NCBI RefSeq assembly: GCF_018873765.1
Contig: NC_057923.1
Coordinates: 7,948,413-8,012,412, forward strand
Reading direction: 5' to 3'
From: Telopea speciosissima
Taxonomy: Eukaryota > Streptophyta > Magnoliopsida > Proteales > Proteaceae
Length of the DNA: 64,000 nucleotides
Part shown: piece by piece, positions 45,545-57,299 of the stretch
Layout of the letters: every line of letters starts with the position of its first letter
Position numbering within the stretch: the stretch's first letter is position 1
The notes under the pieces: generated by a model
What the model was told of the DNA's origin: nothing
Databases searched by the model: none
The model's input: only the letters and a program-made list of their open reading frames with translations
Program-made: the position numbers and the translations under genes

Positions 45545-46175
45545 TGACAGATGCACGAACGGAGTCACCGTCGTGGTTCCGTCCGTAAGTCCGTCCAGTG
45601 TATTCTGGTAGCTGGTTCAAATGGATGCAGGAATGGATTTACTCTGTTGCCTCCGTCCGTAGTTCTGTTCCCTCTTGGGAATGTCTCAGGGACCGAACGG
45701 ATGCAGGGACGGATTCATGAAGAGGTTCCGTCTGTAGTTTCGTTCGCTCTCGGGTATGTCTCAGGGTTTGAACTAGGGATGTAAAAGGATCGGATTCGGC
45801 TCAGATAGTGCTATATCCGCATCCGATTAGCTTTCGGACGGATTCGGATTGTGCTAAACGGATACGGACACGGATACGAATCGGATATTTTATCCGTTTA
45901 CATGTAAATATAGCTTTTCGGATAGCTATAGCCTATCCGTATCCGCATCCATTTAGATTTCGGACGGATTTGGATAGTGCTAAACGGATACAGACACGGA
46001 TACGAAAATGGATTTCGGCTATTCATTTACACCCCTATTTGAACGGATGCAGGAACGGATTTAGGTGGAAGTTCCGTCTGTGGATCCATCCCTCGTGTTT
46101 TGACCTATTGGCCTGAACGGGGTCAGGGACGGACTCACCCTGTTGCTTCCGTCTGTGAGTCCGTCCGTGCTGTCT
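45545..46175 (+). repeat. Imperfect repeats of a GAACGGATGCAGG...GTTCCGTC unit within the solo LTR
   Basis: Units such as GAACGGATGCAGGGACGGAT and GTTCCGTCCGTA recur four to five times at irregular spacing, interrupted by the MITE at 45774-46036. Confidence 0.6.
45774..46036. mobile_element. hAT MITE, TAGGGATGTAAA family, copy 1
   Basis: Ends TAGGGATGTAAAAGGATCGG and CATTTACACCCCT. Flanks GTTTGAAC (45766-45773) and ATTTGAAC (46037-46044) differ at one base. The interior has AACGGATACGGA motifs. Same family as 49645-49874. Confidence 0.82.
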
Positions 46176-48956
46176 TGTTTGAAACTCAGTTTTAACTTGG
46201 GGGAATGATATAGGACCCCTCTATACATCTTTTAACGTTTGCTCTTGCATTCTTAGGCTACCCAACTCGATGGATAGAAGGTGCACCGGTGAGATTCATG
46301 TCAACCACGCCGGGTGATACCCGAGTTTGGTGAGCGGATTTTGGGTGATTTTTTTGGGCTTGAATATCTATTAAACAATCATTATCATGCTATTATATGA
46401 ATTATAAGCATTTTGTGCATTGCATTATTTATCTTGATTGTGAAAATAGAATGAATATGATATGGTAATAGTTCACTAATGTATTGGGTCACGGTGCCGG
46501 GTGTACCGATACTGGAACCCCAGAAATGATTATAAAATATGTTGATTGTCATCCTGCCCTGATGCGCTGTGCCGTGTTGGTACTCTGGTACTAGATGGAA
46601 TGGGACGTTGATGCACCCGGAATACCTCTCGGGATGATAGGACTTGCATGTAGTATATCTATGGTTAGGATTCTTGCTTTCTTATGCTACGACCCTTACT
46701 AACAGGGGTTTATGTGTTGGATAGTCTGAGCACGTGTTACTTGTGGGGGAGAGAGGCCAGGTCAGGGGTAGTGATGGCTAGCGGGGTCTGCCACTGGGTG
46801 GTCTAATGGCTTCTACTGGCGTAGGCTCCCTCGTGATAACTGAGGTTTCATTGTGGCGATAAGTTAAGTGACCCACAGTATCTCTTGAGTTATCGCAATA
46901 GTATACACTTGACTTAGAACTTGTGTTCTAGGTGGAAAATGAATCTAACATTTGCATGCATCATGAATTATTCGTAATTGCGTGTTTGTGTGTATGTGCA
47001 TTCCCCTTTACTCTCTCACTAGCTTGTGGAGCTAACCCCGTTGCACAACCTCTTTTTAGTTGATATGCAGGTAATCTCTTGATAAGTTCCTATGGATGCA
47101 AATCGAGTGGAGCCGGTGGCTTGGACTTAGATGCCGATGTACATCCAAGAATGGTGCCCTTGTGGCGTGATATAAACCTTTACTTCTGTATTCATCTTCG
47201 CTCATGTATGTATTTCATATGTAAATGTCCGAAATTTACCAGATGGATACGTGATATTGTAACTATAATATATGTTATCATTAGAGAACTGACACCTTGT
47301 ATTTATACGATTTTAAATTAATTTACGCTTTCGCTAATTTCAATCCCTTTAATTGGAATAATTTATTCCATTGGTTTACGTTCCTTGACATTATCATGCC
47401 TTGATAATTGGGTAGACTGTGGCTCGGGACACTGTATCTGTGATTCTGGTAGTATTGGGATGACACTTGTCATCACAGTCAGCCCTTTTCTTGTAAAATA
47501 CCCTTTATTGGTATGGGGGCGTGACAGATAGGTTATTGGTCCAGATCTGGTCTGATCTCAAGAACCGTTAAGGAACCGTTAGAACCGAAAAAAATGACTA
47601 GGACTGGATTATCATCTAATAAAATCTGACGAATGATGTTATACAAAAAAAAAAACAACTTCAGAAGTTGTGTTTTTTGTATTATCTCCACTCATACCTA
47701 ACAGCTGCAATGTATAGATTATTATTTCAATAAAATCTTTATTCACGGACCAACAAATTGGTGATGACAGATGGCGAATTATTATAATAGTTTGCTATTT
47801 CTAAACTCTTTCTCTCTTTCTCTGCATAAACAAAGTCTAAATAAGAGAAATTATGTGAAAGTTGTAGACATCAAAATAAGTTCAAGTCTAACATATTTGT
47901 TCGCATGAGGGATAATATATACATTGACACATTAGAACGTCTACCGTTTTTCTCGAGCAACTCCTATTGCTCTTGTTTTGGGCTCTACATTATAATAATG
48001 TTTAGACCCGCTTAGGAACCGGAACCGGACCACCCATTACTTAATGGTCTTGGATCTCAGATTTGGAACCGGTGAGCTTATTGGTCCGGATCTGGTCTTG
48101 ACATCTTAGAGCCAGAACCGCTAGAGAATCGGACCGATAGCCCAGAACCGGACCAATTGACACCCCTAGCGGTAAGGGTGCCAATTGGGTACGGTTCCGA
48201 GTATTCGGTCCGGATCTGATTCAGTTCCAAGCAGTGGCAGTGGGATCCAGATCCGGACCAAGTCCCGGAGTGGTTCTAGAATTGAATACTAGAATCTTTC
48301 CTGAACGGTTCCAGTTCGGATCTGGTTACAATCCGGTTCTTGTATTCAGTTCTTATCTGGTTATTACATCCGGTTACTATATCCAATTTAAATTCGATTA
48401 TGCCATTCAGTTCTTGTTCAATTTTGATATTCCCGAGACAAAGCAAAGCAAAAGTTTTAGATCAAAATATATGACTTGCTTAAGTAAAAGAAATATTGAT
48501 AAAATATTTTAATTGAAAAAGAATATTAATCTAATTGGAACAAATTGGCTTAAAAGTGAGAGAGATAAAGTAGATAACGTACATGTGAAAAACTGAAAAT
48601 CGATTAACTCAATTAACACTCTTAGTCTACGGCAGATCCTTCGTTTGCAGTTTCCTTACCCCAGGGTAGATGAAACGGTAAAGACTAAAGAGAAAGAAGT
48701 GAAAATTGAAGGGGTAAGTTAACCACATAACCGTCAATTAGAGTCTTTTAAATCTAATAAAATATTAGAGTTTTATGTTATAGGCGGGTATTCGGTCAGA
48801 ATCGGGATAGATTTACCAGATAGGTGGGTAGATCTGGATCCGATTCGAACTGAATTATAAAGCCATTTTCAAATCCAGGACTACCATATTAAATTCGGTC
48901 CGGATCTGGATTCGATACTTGGTTACTGATTACTCATTGACACCCTTAGCTAGCGG

Positions 48957-49636
48957 TATATAGTATGCTAGCATCCTATGTGTCGATCTCCCTATTTTCC
49001 CTAACTATATGCCCTATGCCCTTTTCCTTTCTTCCTATCCTCCTTTTGCCTCTTTCGTTGGCTTGACCTTTGACTCCGCTATTGAAAAAACGCTAACGCC
49101 CTTATGATCCTTGTGCGGGTGATGCCTCTTTCATTAGTGCGGCTTCCTCCTATGCCTCTGCTAGATCAAACGTCTCTAGAATTGCAGCCATTATCGGTTC
49201 TGCTTCCACTCCACCTGCCATCCAGTGAATTTTCACCTGACTAGGTTTCTAACTCTCGAACGAGGGAACACAACCGAATAGATGTGCTTAGTTGATTTTT
49301 TTTTTTTTTGGTAATAGATGTGCTTAGTTGATTGGAAAGGAGATGAACTAGGTTTTGTAATAGATTAGAGAGATGGAAAGGACCATGTGAAACAGAGGTC
49401 TCAAATCAAATGGATGTTTAAGTAGCAACGGTTTTTGTAAACATAGATGTAAAACTAGGGAAAATGATCTCTACTTGGTGGTGTTTCCTATGCCCTCTCA
49501 TAGGGCACCGTGAGATGACGCCTTTGCCCCCAGGTTACTCTCTTATACGACACCGTGAGACCCGTTGACCCAGGGACCAGGAGACCATGCGACCAAGTAG
49601 GATCTCTTGCCCAACTAAAACTATAATCCTTCCTTT
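48957..49636. other. Remnant of host repeat and intergenic DNA
   Basis: 48957-49010 continues the host repeat interrupted by hAT element B (GTATGCTAGCATCCTATG). The rest has no recognised gene. 49490-49600 contains GGCACCGTGAGATGACGCC-type sequence that may be repeat-derived. Confidence 0.35.
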
Positions 49637-49644
49637 GAAAAATG

Positions 49645-49874
49645 TGGGGCTGTAAACGGATCGGATTCGGCTCAGAGAGTGCTATATCCGCATCTGCATC
49701 CAATTAGCTATCGGACGGATTCGGATAGTGCTAAACGGATACGGATTTACATGTAAATAAAGTTTTTCAGATAGCTATAGCCTATCCATATCCGCATCCG
49801 TTTAGCTTTCAGACGGATTCAGAAAGTGCTAAACGGATACGGACATGGATTTTGGCTATTCATTTACACCCCTA
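49645..49874. mobile_element. hAT MITE, TAGGGATGTAAA family, copy 2
   Basis: Ends TGGGGCTGTAAACGGATCGG and CATTTACACCCCTA, with the perfect 8-bp duplication GAAAAATG (49637-49644 and 49875-49882). The interior has GGATTCGG and CTAAACGGATACGGA motifs. It lies 83 bp past the 3' end of the tRNA gene. Confidence 0.92.
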
Positions 49875-49957
49875 GAAAAATGTAGCAAAAGGAAGATTTA
49901 TGGCTTGTGCCTGAATGAGATCTCACACAATTGGACAGAAACTGCAAAATTAATAAT

Positions 49958-50030
49958 TGGAGATGCGGGGTATCGATCCCCGTACCTCTCGCATGCTAAG
50001 CGAGCGCTCTACCATCTGAGCTACATCCTC
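49958..50030 (-). tRNA. tRNA-Ala (anticodon AGC)
   Basis: 73 nt on the minus strand. The D arm is GCTCAGATGGTAGAGC, the anticodon stem and loop CTCGC-TTAGCAT-GCGAG with AGC, and the T arm CGGGG-ATCGATA-CCCCG, with discriminator A. The G3:U70 pair that identifies alanine tRNAs is present. Position 2 is A against C71, an unusual acceptor mismatch. A run of four T lies 9 nt downstream (49946-49949 on the plus strand) as a Pol III terminator. CAAT just upstream is typical of plant tRNA gene starts. No intron. Confidence 0.93.
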
Positions 50031-50039
50031 ATTGAATAT

Positions 50040-51484
50040 TAATTTTTAGATAGTTTTATACTAAGAATGTAAAAATTTATCCGTTGTCAAGTTTTCCCTC
50101 CTTCATTGCGTTAATTGTTTCGAGAAAAAAAAAATGGTTCGAAGTTCATCAATTTCATCCAGCGGGCTTCCATTGTTCTTGAAGCTTGTACCTTCGTTTC
50201 GGTCGCCTTGAGCAAAATAATGAGAAGGGCACTACGGTTCTCTCCTCGTCTCTCCAATGCTATGGCTGTTTTGAGTTTTCTGTGTATTATTACTTTACTA
50301 ATACAAGATAAGGGATCTACCATGTGAGATTGCTTTGCATTACATGTGTGAGTTGGTTTTCCTATACCTCTCTGTTCCTAACTCCTTTCTTTCTTTTACT
50401 TTCTTATCTCTTTTACTTCTCTGTTTCTCTTAAATTTCAGTAGTTTATGTAATTCTTTAATTGACTGCATATTTTTCTTTGCTCTTCTCCTTTCCCTCCA
50501 GCTCTTACCATCATATTTGCCCATGAATTTTATGATACTTTGCCAATTCATCAGTTTCACGTTTTGTATGATGTTTCTGGTTCTATAGTTGCCTCTTCTA
50601 TTTCTGATATATTTAGATAAACCTCTAAATTTTAAATTTCTCACAGGATTTCTGGCAAGATTTCTTTCTTTTACGGAGAATTCTACTGAGAGATCTAAAC
50701 TAGTGGAATATTTAAATTATTGAATGCTCGTAGACAAAATTCTTTCCTCGATATTGCATTTCTGAGAGTAGATATACATTGGGAAAGACTATATTTTATA
50801 TAGCTGTTTAGGTCATCAAACAATCATTAGAAGGAAGAAGAGAAGAAGAGTAGAAGGGAAGAAAAAGTGGAGAAGAAGAGGAGATTGATGGAGAGAAGGA
50901 AAAATAACTCACGGCTAGGTTATATAGTTTGTACCATGAGCAAGTACTCTTATTTATAAAGTAATGTAAGACTGGATCACGAAGAATCTAGCCCCAGGCA
51001 GGATCTTCTTGAACTATGTTTAATGCTGATTTGGTCTTCAAAAACTGGGCAACGATTGATGAACTTGTAGCAGATCACAAAACGAAATTGATTGAAATAG
51101 AAACAAAGAAGAAAATAGAAAATAGAGAAAAGAAGGATAGGATTGGATCGAGTATCCCACTCTCTCCTAGGTCTTTCACCCATGGCCTCTCACCAATGGC
51201 ATCTCACCATACTCTTTCACAGAGCAAAGCACAAGGCTATGTTTTTTTCCCTCAATCTCATGGCTCAAGTTCGTGTACAAGGCTGTAGCCCCTTATAAAC
51301 TTACATAGAAGATTCAAAAACAAACTCGAACACTAAAAAGGAAAGGCCTAACACAATCTTTAACTAATAAGGTATCCTAAATTGACTAGGAAAGTGAAAT
51401 AATAAAGAAAACAGGCTCAAAATAAGACTCTAACTAAACTAATGAAGTTAATCCCATTTTCCTACTTTCTACCCATATATTACA
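50040..51484. other. Intergenic, no gene seen
   Basis: AT-rich with GA-rich tracts (50820-50885). Two antiparallel 70-codon frames at 50111-50327 have no family features. Nothing else recognised. Confidence 0.35.
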
Positions 51485-51570
51485 ACAACAACAGCAACAA
51501 ACTCAGCCTTATCCCAACTTAATGTGGTCGGTTACATGGATCCAAGCACAACAAAGGAAAACTGAGATTG
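51485..51570 (-). mobile_element. RTE-type LINE 3' end fragment
   Basis: CAACAACA repeats followed by CTCAGCCTTATCCCAACTTA and GGTCGGTTACATGGATCC are the reverse complement of the 3' end of plant RTE-type LINEs. It is cut by the Copia element 2 insertion just to the right. Confidence 0.55.
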
Positions 51571-51575
51571 TTAAC

Positions 51576-51914
51576 TATTGAAATAGGCTGCTTACCTGAT
51601 TGGGGTAAGTAGTCCTAGTTAGATTAGGATTAGTCCTACTAGTCCTAGCTGATTGGGATTAGTCCTAGTCAAGTTAGGAGTAGTACTAGTCAGATTATGA
51701 TTCTCTTCTTTTATTTTTCCCTTTGTTTTATTGTTTTTCCCTCAGCCGAGTCCTATTCTGGCATTCCTAGTTGTATTAGGAATTCCTAATAGGATTAGGA
51801 CTGAGGCAACATTCCTATTTGTACTTTGATTAATTGTACTTCAATTCTATATAAATAAAGGGCTTTGGTGATCGGTTAAGATCATTCAAGCATTATTTTT
51901 CACTGCTGTTTACA
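51576..51914 (+). repeat. Copia element 2, 5' LTR
   Basis: 339 bp. It begins TATTGAAATAGG (TA in place of TG) and ends TGCTGTTTACA. It has internal CTAGTCCTA/GATTAGTCC repeats and a TATATAAATAAAGGG promoter-like element near 51847. Confidence 0.92.
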
Positions 51915-51927
51915 TGGTATCAGAGCC
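51915..51927 (+). other. Primer-binding site of Copia element 2
   Basis: TGGTATCAGAGCC, complementary to the 3' end of initiator tRNA-Met, directly abutting the 5' LTR. Confidence 0.85.
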
Positions 51928-52568
51928 ACTTCTGATCTGAAGAAGCAGCCCTCTCGATTCTCTGGTTTTTTCTTCTCCAACTCTCTAAGCTACTGGTTCT
52001 CTCCTTCTCCAACAGTCTCGGTTACTAGTTCTCTTCTTCTCCACCACTCTCGGACTCTCTATCTCACTTAGGGCAGCAACTTTGAGGTGAATCCAATGAA
52101 GATATTGCTGCTGCCCTCAATGACACCTCACTGAAGATTGAAGACACTGGTGTAACCTAATTCTGCCGGCAGATTCCCTCCATCTTTAGAGATCAAGCTA
52201 CTTCTTCAACTACAGTTTGACTTCTGGTTCTTTGGAGATTGGTTCCTGCCATTATTGGTCTACACCATTCCTTTATAGAAGACTGCAGCTTTGGATAAAA
52301 TCTAATTCAGATTCCAAACCTGCGATATTTCTGTATTTTTGTTTTTTTCCTAAATTTTGATAAATTTAGGGTTTCTTATTAGCTCATCCGAAGGAGCTAA
52401 TTTTTGGAGGACTTCTTCCCCACTACTAGAGGAGTACTCGATCAGTTTATCTGCCTATTCTGACAGCTGAAATTGCTGCAACTTAAAAACCCATATTTCA
52501 GATTTGATTCAATTTTTTGAAGATCTGTTTTTTTCAAATTTGTGGATCGATTTCTACCTTGCTGAACT

Positions 52569-53640
52569 ATGGGTGATTCTGAAACAACTACTACTACTTT
52601 GGAGGGGATGGTCAGCCTAGGAATGACTTCCTTCCCTATGCTGCTGCCATTAAGCTTGATGGTACGAATTATTTAATTTGGGCTAGATCACTATCCTTGA
52701 CTGTGGCTGGTAGGGGATTCACTGGCCATCTTACTGGCACCACCAAACAACCTGCTGAAGAAGGTGCTGCCCGTACTAAATGGGTTGCCAACGATGCTAT
52801 GGTGATGCCATTCGTTTTAAATTCTATGACCACTGATCTATCCAGTCAATATCTCCTCCTTGACACTGCTACTCAGATATGGACTGCTGTCAAGGGAACT
52901 AATGGTCGATCAGGAAGTGGTGCTCAGGTTTATGAAATCAGGAAGACACTCCAAAACACTACTCAGAAGGAGATGTCTGTCACTAAATACTATGCTGCCC
53001 TCAAGTGTTTATGGCAGCAATTGGATCATTATGCTAGGTTTCAACCTACTACTACTACTACTGATATTACTGCCTATTATTCTTATGTTAATCAGTTTCG
53101 GGTCTATGATTTCCTAGCTGGACTCAGTGATGATTATGACCCTATCCGGGTGCAAGTCCTTGGTCGGGTTCCTTTCCCCACTTTAGAGGAGACATTTTCT
53201 TATGTTCACAGTGAAGAGACACGAAGGGCTGCCATGATGCTTACTCTCAAAGTTGAGAGATCAGCCTTACAGACTGCTGGCTCCACCCCTGTTACTTCTT
53301 CTGACAGTGTTGCTGCTACTACCACCAAAGAGCCTGTGAAGTGTGAGCATTGTCACAAACCATATCAAACTAAGGCTCAGTTGGAAATTACATGGGAAGC
53401 CAGCTGATTTTGAGGCCAAACGTGGTTGTGCTAAGTCTAAAAACAAAGCCAATCACACTGAAAGTGTAGCTCCAACTCCCACTGCTGACATCGGTTTCTC
53501 CCAGGAAGAACTCCAGGCTCTACATCGTATGTTGAACACATCCGCTGCCTCTACTACATTTGCTGCCAATTCAGGTTCCTTCTCTGCCCGTACAGGTATT
53601 TCCTTTGCTGGTCATTGTGCCTCAGTAGTTTCCACTCCAT
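52569..53640 (+). pseudogene. Copia element 2 gag, frameshifted
   Basis: ATG at 52569 (MGDSETTTTTLEG). A one-base loss near 52601 puts this start out of frame with the UBN2-type gag body, which includes WTAVKGTNGRSGSGAQVYEI and YDFLAGLSDDYDPIRVQVLG. At the zinc knuckle the sequence reads CEHCHKPYQTKAQ and then shifts frame, so the His (now Gln) and last Cys are lost. A TAG at 53641-53643 precedes the protease. Confidence 0.88.
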
Positions 53641-53643
53641 AGA

Positions 53644-56600
53644 TTATAGACTCCGGTGCTACTGATCACATGATAGGTTCTTCCAGCCTTTTTAATACAT
53701 ATTCTCCTGCTTCTGGTAAGGATAAAGTCAAAATTGCTGATGGGTCCCTCTCCTCCATATCAGGGAAAGGATCCATTGGTTGTTCTCCTTCTCTTACCCT
53801 GTCATCTGTGTTGCATATTCCCAAATTTACAACTAACCTTCTTTCCATTAGTAGTATCACTAAATCCCTGAATTGTAAAGTGACTTTTTTTCCCACTCAC
53901 TGTGTCTTTCAAGAACTGGATTCGGGGAAGACGATTGGATCGGGTAAAGTGTATGGCGGATTGTACCTACTTGATGGCGATCCTACACCTACACAGGCTT
54001 TACCGTCGGCATCTTTCTCTTCTGAATTACATAAATGGCACTCTAGGCTAGGCCATCCCCCTTTAGGTACTTTATCAAATTTATTTCCAGCATTAGTTGA
54101 AGACTGTAATAAGGAAGACTTTTTTTGTGAGCCTTGTGTCTTGGCTAAACAAACACGTTCAACTTATCCTATTTCTAATAACAGATCTTCTTCCTTATTT
54201 CATGTTGTTCATACTGATGTGTGGGGTCCTAGTAGGAAAGCTTCCCTGTCTGGACATCGGTGGTATGTCACTTTTATTGACTGCTATTCTAGGTTCACTT
54301 GGGTATACCTTATGCACACAAAAAATGAAGTTTTTTCGTGTTTTCAGCACTTTCATCAGTTGGTTAAAACCCAATTTAATGCCACTCTTCAAACTTTGAG
54401 GAGTGACAATGGGAAAGAGTATATGGAAGGTTAGTTCCAAAAATTCCTTGCTGCCCATGGAATTCTCCATCAGACCAGTTGTGTTGACACTCCAGCCCAA
54501 AATGATGTCTTTGAGAGGAAAAACCGAAGAGGTGGCTAGGGCTCTTATATTTGCTCGCAATGTCCCTTCCCTTTATTGGGGGGATGCTGTCCTTACTGCA
54601 GCTTATTTAATTAATAGGCTGCCCAGTCGTGTTCTTCTTTCCAAAGCCCCTATTGAGCTATTACGTGGCTCTTCTTCCTTTATAGTTCCACCTAAGGTGT
54701 TTGGCTGCGTTTGTTATGCCAGGGATACAAGGTCCCCTGGTAAATTTGCCCCACGTAGTCTCCGCTGCATTTTCTTGGGATACTCTGCTACTCAGAAGGG
54801 GTACAAATGTTATTACCCTCCATCCCGCAGGACTTTTGTCAGCATGGATGTTGTTTTTCATGGAAGCGTTCCATATTATATGTCCCCACCTCTTCAGGGG
54901 GAGAGTGTTAGTGAAGATGTGCTGACTATTGACTCTCCACCTCCACTTCAGTCTGTTTACCATGAGTCTGAACCTGTTCGGCCTGCCCTTAATACTCCCC
55001 CTGAGTCAGGGGGAGAGGTTCCTATACAGGGGGAGACTATTTCTATTCAGGGGGAGCAATCTACCCCTATCCAGACTCCTATCCAAAGGACTATTAGTGA
55101 ATTTCAGACGAGGATTGATGCTAGTAACATGAAGACCTATGCAAGGAAACATAAGCAGGTTCAATCAACTGTTGCTCCAGTACCCATCCAATTGTCGAAC
55201 CTGGATCCAGAACCTGCCTCTCCACCTGGTAATGTTCCTTCTCTTGAGTTACCTATTGCTCTTCGCAAAGGGGTCAGGACTTGCACTCAGCATCCCATAT
55301 CTCATGTTGTTTCTTATGACTCCCTTTCCCCATCCTTTTGTGCTTTTGTTTCCTCTCTTTCTTCTGTTCATATTCCTAACAATTGGCAGGAAGCTCTATC
55401 AGATGGAAAGTGGAACGCAGCTATGATGGAAGAAATGGAAGCCTTGAAGAAAAATAACACGTGGGAGCTTGTGGTTCTTCCACCTGGGAAGAAAACCGTT
55501 GGATGTAAATGGGTGTTTGTGGTGAAACAGAAGGTGGATGACACTGTGGATAGGTATAAGGCACGACTCGTGGCCAAGGGGTTCACTCAGACATACGGTA
55601 TTGATTACCAGGAAACTTTTGCGCCTGTTGCAAAGTTAAATACTGTTCGTGTGTTATTATCTTGTGCAGTCAACCTTGGATGGGATTTGCAGCAACTAGA
55701 TGTAAAAAATGCCTTCCTAAATGGAACACTGGATGAGGAGGTGTATATGGACATTCCACCTGGGTTCTCTTGTGACAGAAACCAAGGTAAAGTGTGTAGG
55801 CTGAAGCGTGCACTTTATAGGCTGAAGCAGTCACCTCGAGCATGGTTTGGCCGGTTCCACAAGGCCATGATTTCTGTGGGCTATAAGCAGAGTAATGCTG
55901 ATCAAACACTCTTTATAAAGAGGGCTGGTGAAAAACTTACTGTTTGTATAGTCTACGTTGACGATATAGTGGTTACCGACAATGATGGTGATGAGATCAG
56001 ACAGTTGAAGACCTTCCTTGGACAAGAATTTGAGATTAAAGATCTAGGAAAGCTACAATACTTTCTTGGGATTGAAGTGGCCAGATCTTCTAAAGGCATT
56101 TTTCTCTCCCAGAGGAAGTATGTCCTAGACTTATTGGCTGAAACCGGGTTGTTAGGCTGCCATCCTTCAGATACTCCTATGGACCCTATTGTTCGACTCA
56201 AGGAAAAAGAGGGTGAGCCTGTTGATAAAGGCCGGTACCAAAGACTTGTAGGGAAGCTGATTTATCTCTCACACACTCGTCCTGACATTGCTGTCGCCGT
56301 GAGTACTGTGAGCCAGTTTATGCATGATCCCTACTCTTCTCATATGGAGGCTGTTCTTCGTATCTTGCACTATTTAAAGTCAGCTCCTGGAAAAGGAATT
56401 CTTCTTTCTATGTATGATCATCTACGGATAGAAGCATACACTGATGCTAATTGGGCTAGTTCTGTAGATTGCAAGTCTATTTCTGGGTATTGCTCCTTTG
56501 TAGGTGGAAATCTTGTCACATGGCGTAGCAAGAAGCAAAATGTAGTTGCTCGTTCTAGGGCCGAAGCTGTGTCTCGAGCTATGGCACAAGGTATTTGTGA

Positions 56601-56903
56601 GTTACTCTGGCTTAAAGGTTTGCTACAAGATCTTGGTGTTCCTATTCGTCTTCCTATGATGTTGTACTGCGACAACAAGGCTGCAATCAGCATAGCACCA
56701 ATCCTGTACAGCATGATCGTACCAAGCATGTTGAGGTGGATAGGCATTTCATCAAAGAGAAGTTAGAAGATGGGCTGATTTGTATTCCCTTTGTGACATC
56801 TGCGGATCAACTTGCTGATATCTTCACCAAGGGATTGTCTGGAAAATTGTTTCATCCCAATCTAGTCAAGTTGGGCATGATCGACATCTTTGCTCCAACT
56901 TGA
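53644..56903 (+). pseudogene. Copia element 2 protease-integrase-RT-RNase H, damaged
   Basis: Protease [10 protein letters not shown]. The pre-integrase zinc finger [19 protein letters not shown]...CEPCVLAKQTR is present, as is the integrase core (HTDVWGPSRKASLSG, SDNGKEY), with a TAG at 54432 and a frame change near 54500. From about 54530 to 56690 one long frame covers the rest: [43 protein letters not shown], the active site [24 protein letters not shown] and the RNase H (YTDANWASS, LYCDNKAAISIA). A frameshift near 56697 displaces the last ~70 codons, whose proper end is TGA 56901-56903. Confidence 0.9.
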
Positions 56904-56910
56904 GGGGGAG

Positions 56911-57249
56911 TGTTGAAATAGGCTGCTTACCCGATTGGGGTAAGTAGTCCTAGTTAGATTAGGATTAGTCCTACTAGTCCTAACTGATTAGGATTAGTCC
57001 TAGTCAAGTTAGGAGTAGTACTAGTCAGATTATGATTCTCTTCTTTTATTTTTCCCTTTGTTTTATTGTTTTTTCCTCAGCCGAGTCCTATTCTGGCATT
57101 CCTAGTTGTATTAGGAATTCCTAATAGGATTAGGACTGAGGCAACATTCCTATTTGTACTTTGATTAATTGTACTTCAATTCTATATAAATAAAGGGCCT
57201 TGGTGATCGGTTAAGATCATTCGAGCATTATTTTTCGCTGCTGTTTACA
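56911..57249 (+). repeat. Copia element 2, 3' LTR
   Basis: 339 bp, begins TGTTGAAATAGG and ends TGCTGTTTACA. Preceded by the purine tract. Confidence 0.92.
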
Positions 57250-57299
57250 TTAACAAATGAAAAATGCCAAATGGAAGATGCAATATGAAAGATAGTAAG

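Larger units (their letters stand above)
44335..47526 (+). mobile_element. Solo LTR, Ty3/Gypsy (Del/Tekay-like)
   Basis: Begins TTTTACACCCGCACCCG (probably a mutated TGTTACACCC) and ends GGGGGCGTGACA, the ends common in Del/Tekay LTRs. GATAG occurs on both sides (44330-44334 and 47527-47531). About 3.2 kb, with no gag or pol, so a recombinational solo LTR is the simplest reading. It holds a GGATGCAGGAACGGATT-type repeat cluster and an hAT MITE. Orientation is inferred from the ends. Confidence 0.7.
44241..48168. mobile_element. hAT element A (TAGGGGTGTCAA ends), inserted into element B
   Basis: Perfect 12-bp TIRs TAGGGGTGTCAA and TTGACACCCCTA, with the perfect 8-bp duplication GCGGTAAG (44233-44240 and 48169-48176). 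Its own sequence is about 0.74 kb. The remaining ~3.2 kb is a solo LTR nested inside it. Confidence 0.88.
44237..48948. mobile_element. hAT element B (TAAGGGTGCCAA/TTGACACCCTTA), outer
   Basis: The 8-bp duplication GCTAGCGG is at 44229-44236 and 48949-48956. The left end survives as only TAAG, because element A inserted four bases in. The rest runs from 48177 to 48948. Its own length is about 776 bp. Subterminal motifs such as GGTCCGGATCTG are shared with element A. No transposase. The host sequence is a degraded copy of the GGGAGAGGGAT...GCTAGC repeat seen at 8046. Confidence 0.8.
51576..57249 (+). mobile_element. Copia (Ty1) LTR retrotransposon, complete in structure, broken frames
   Basis: Two 339-bp LTRs (51576-51914 and 56911-57249) with the perfect 5-bp duplication TTAAC (51571-51575 and 57250-57254). 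The primer-binding site TGGTATCAGAGCC follows directly at 51915, and a purine tract TTGAGGGGGAG ends at 56910. The LTRs differ at eight positions by my reading, all transitions, so insertion was recent compared with Copia element 1. Gag-pol has several frameshifts and stops, so it could move only with help. Pol is closely related to Copia element 1. Confidence 0.95.

Noticed and set aside
54195-54560. 121-codon minus-strand frame in Copia element 2
   Set aside because: It is antisense to the integrase region and has no independent support.
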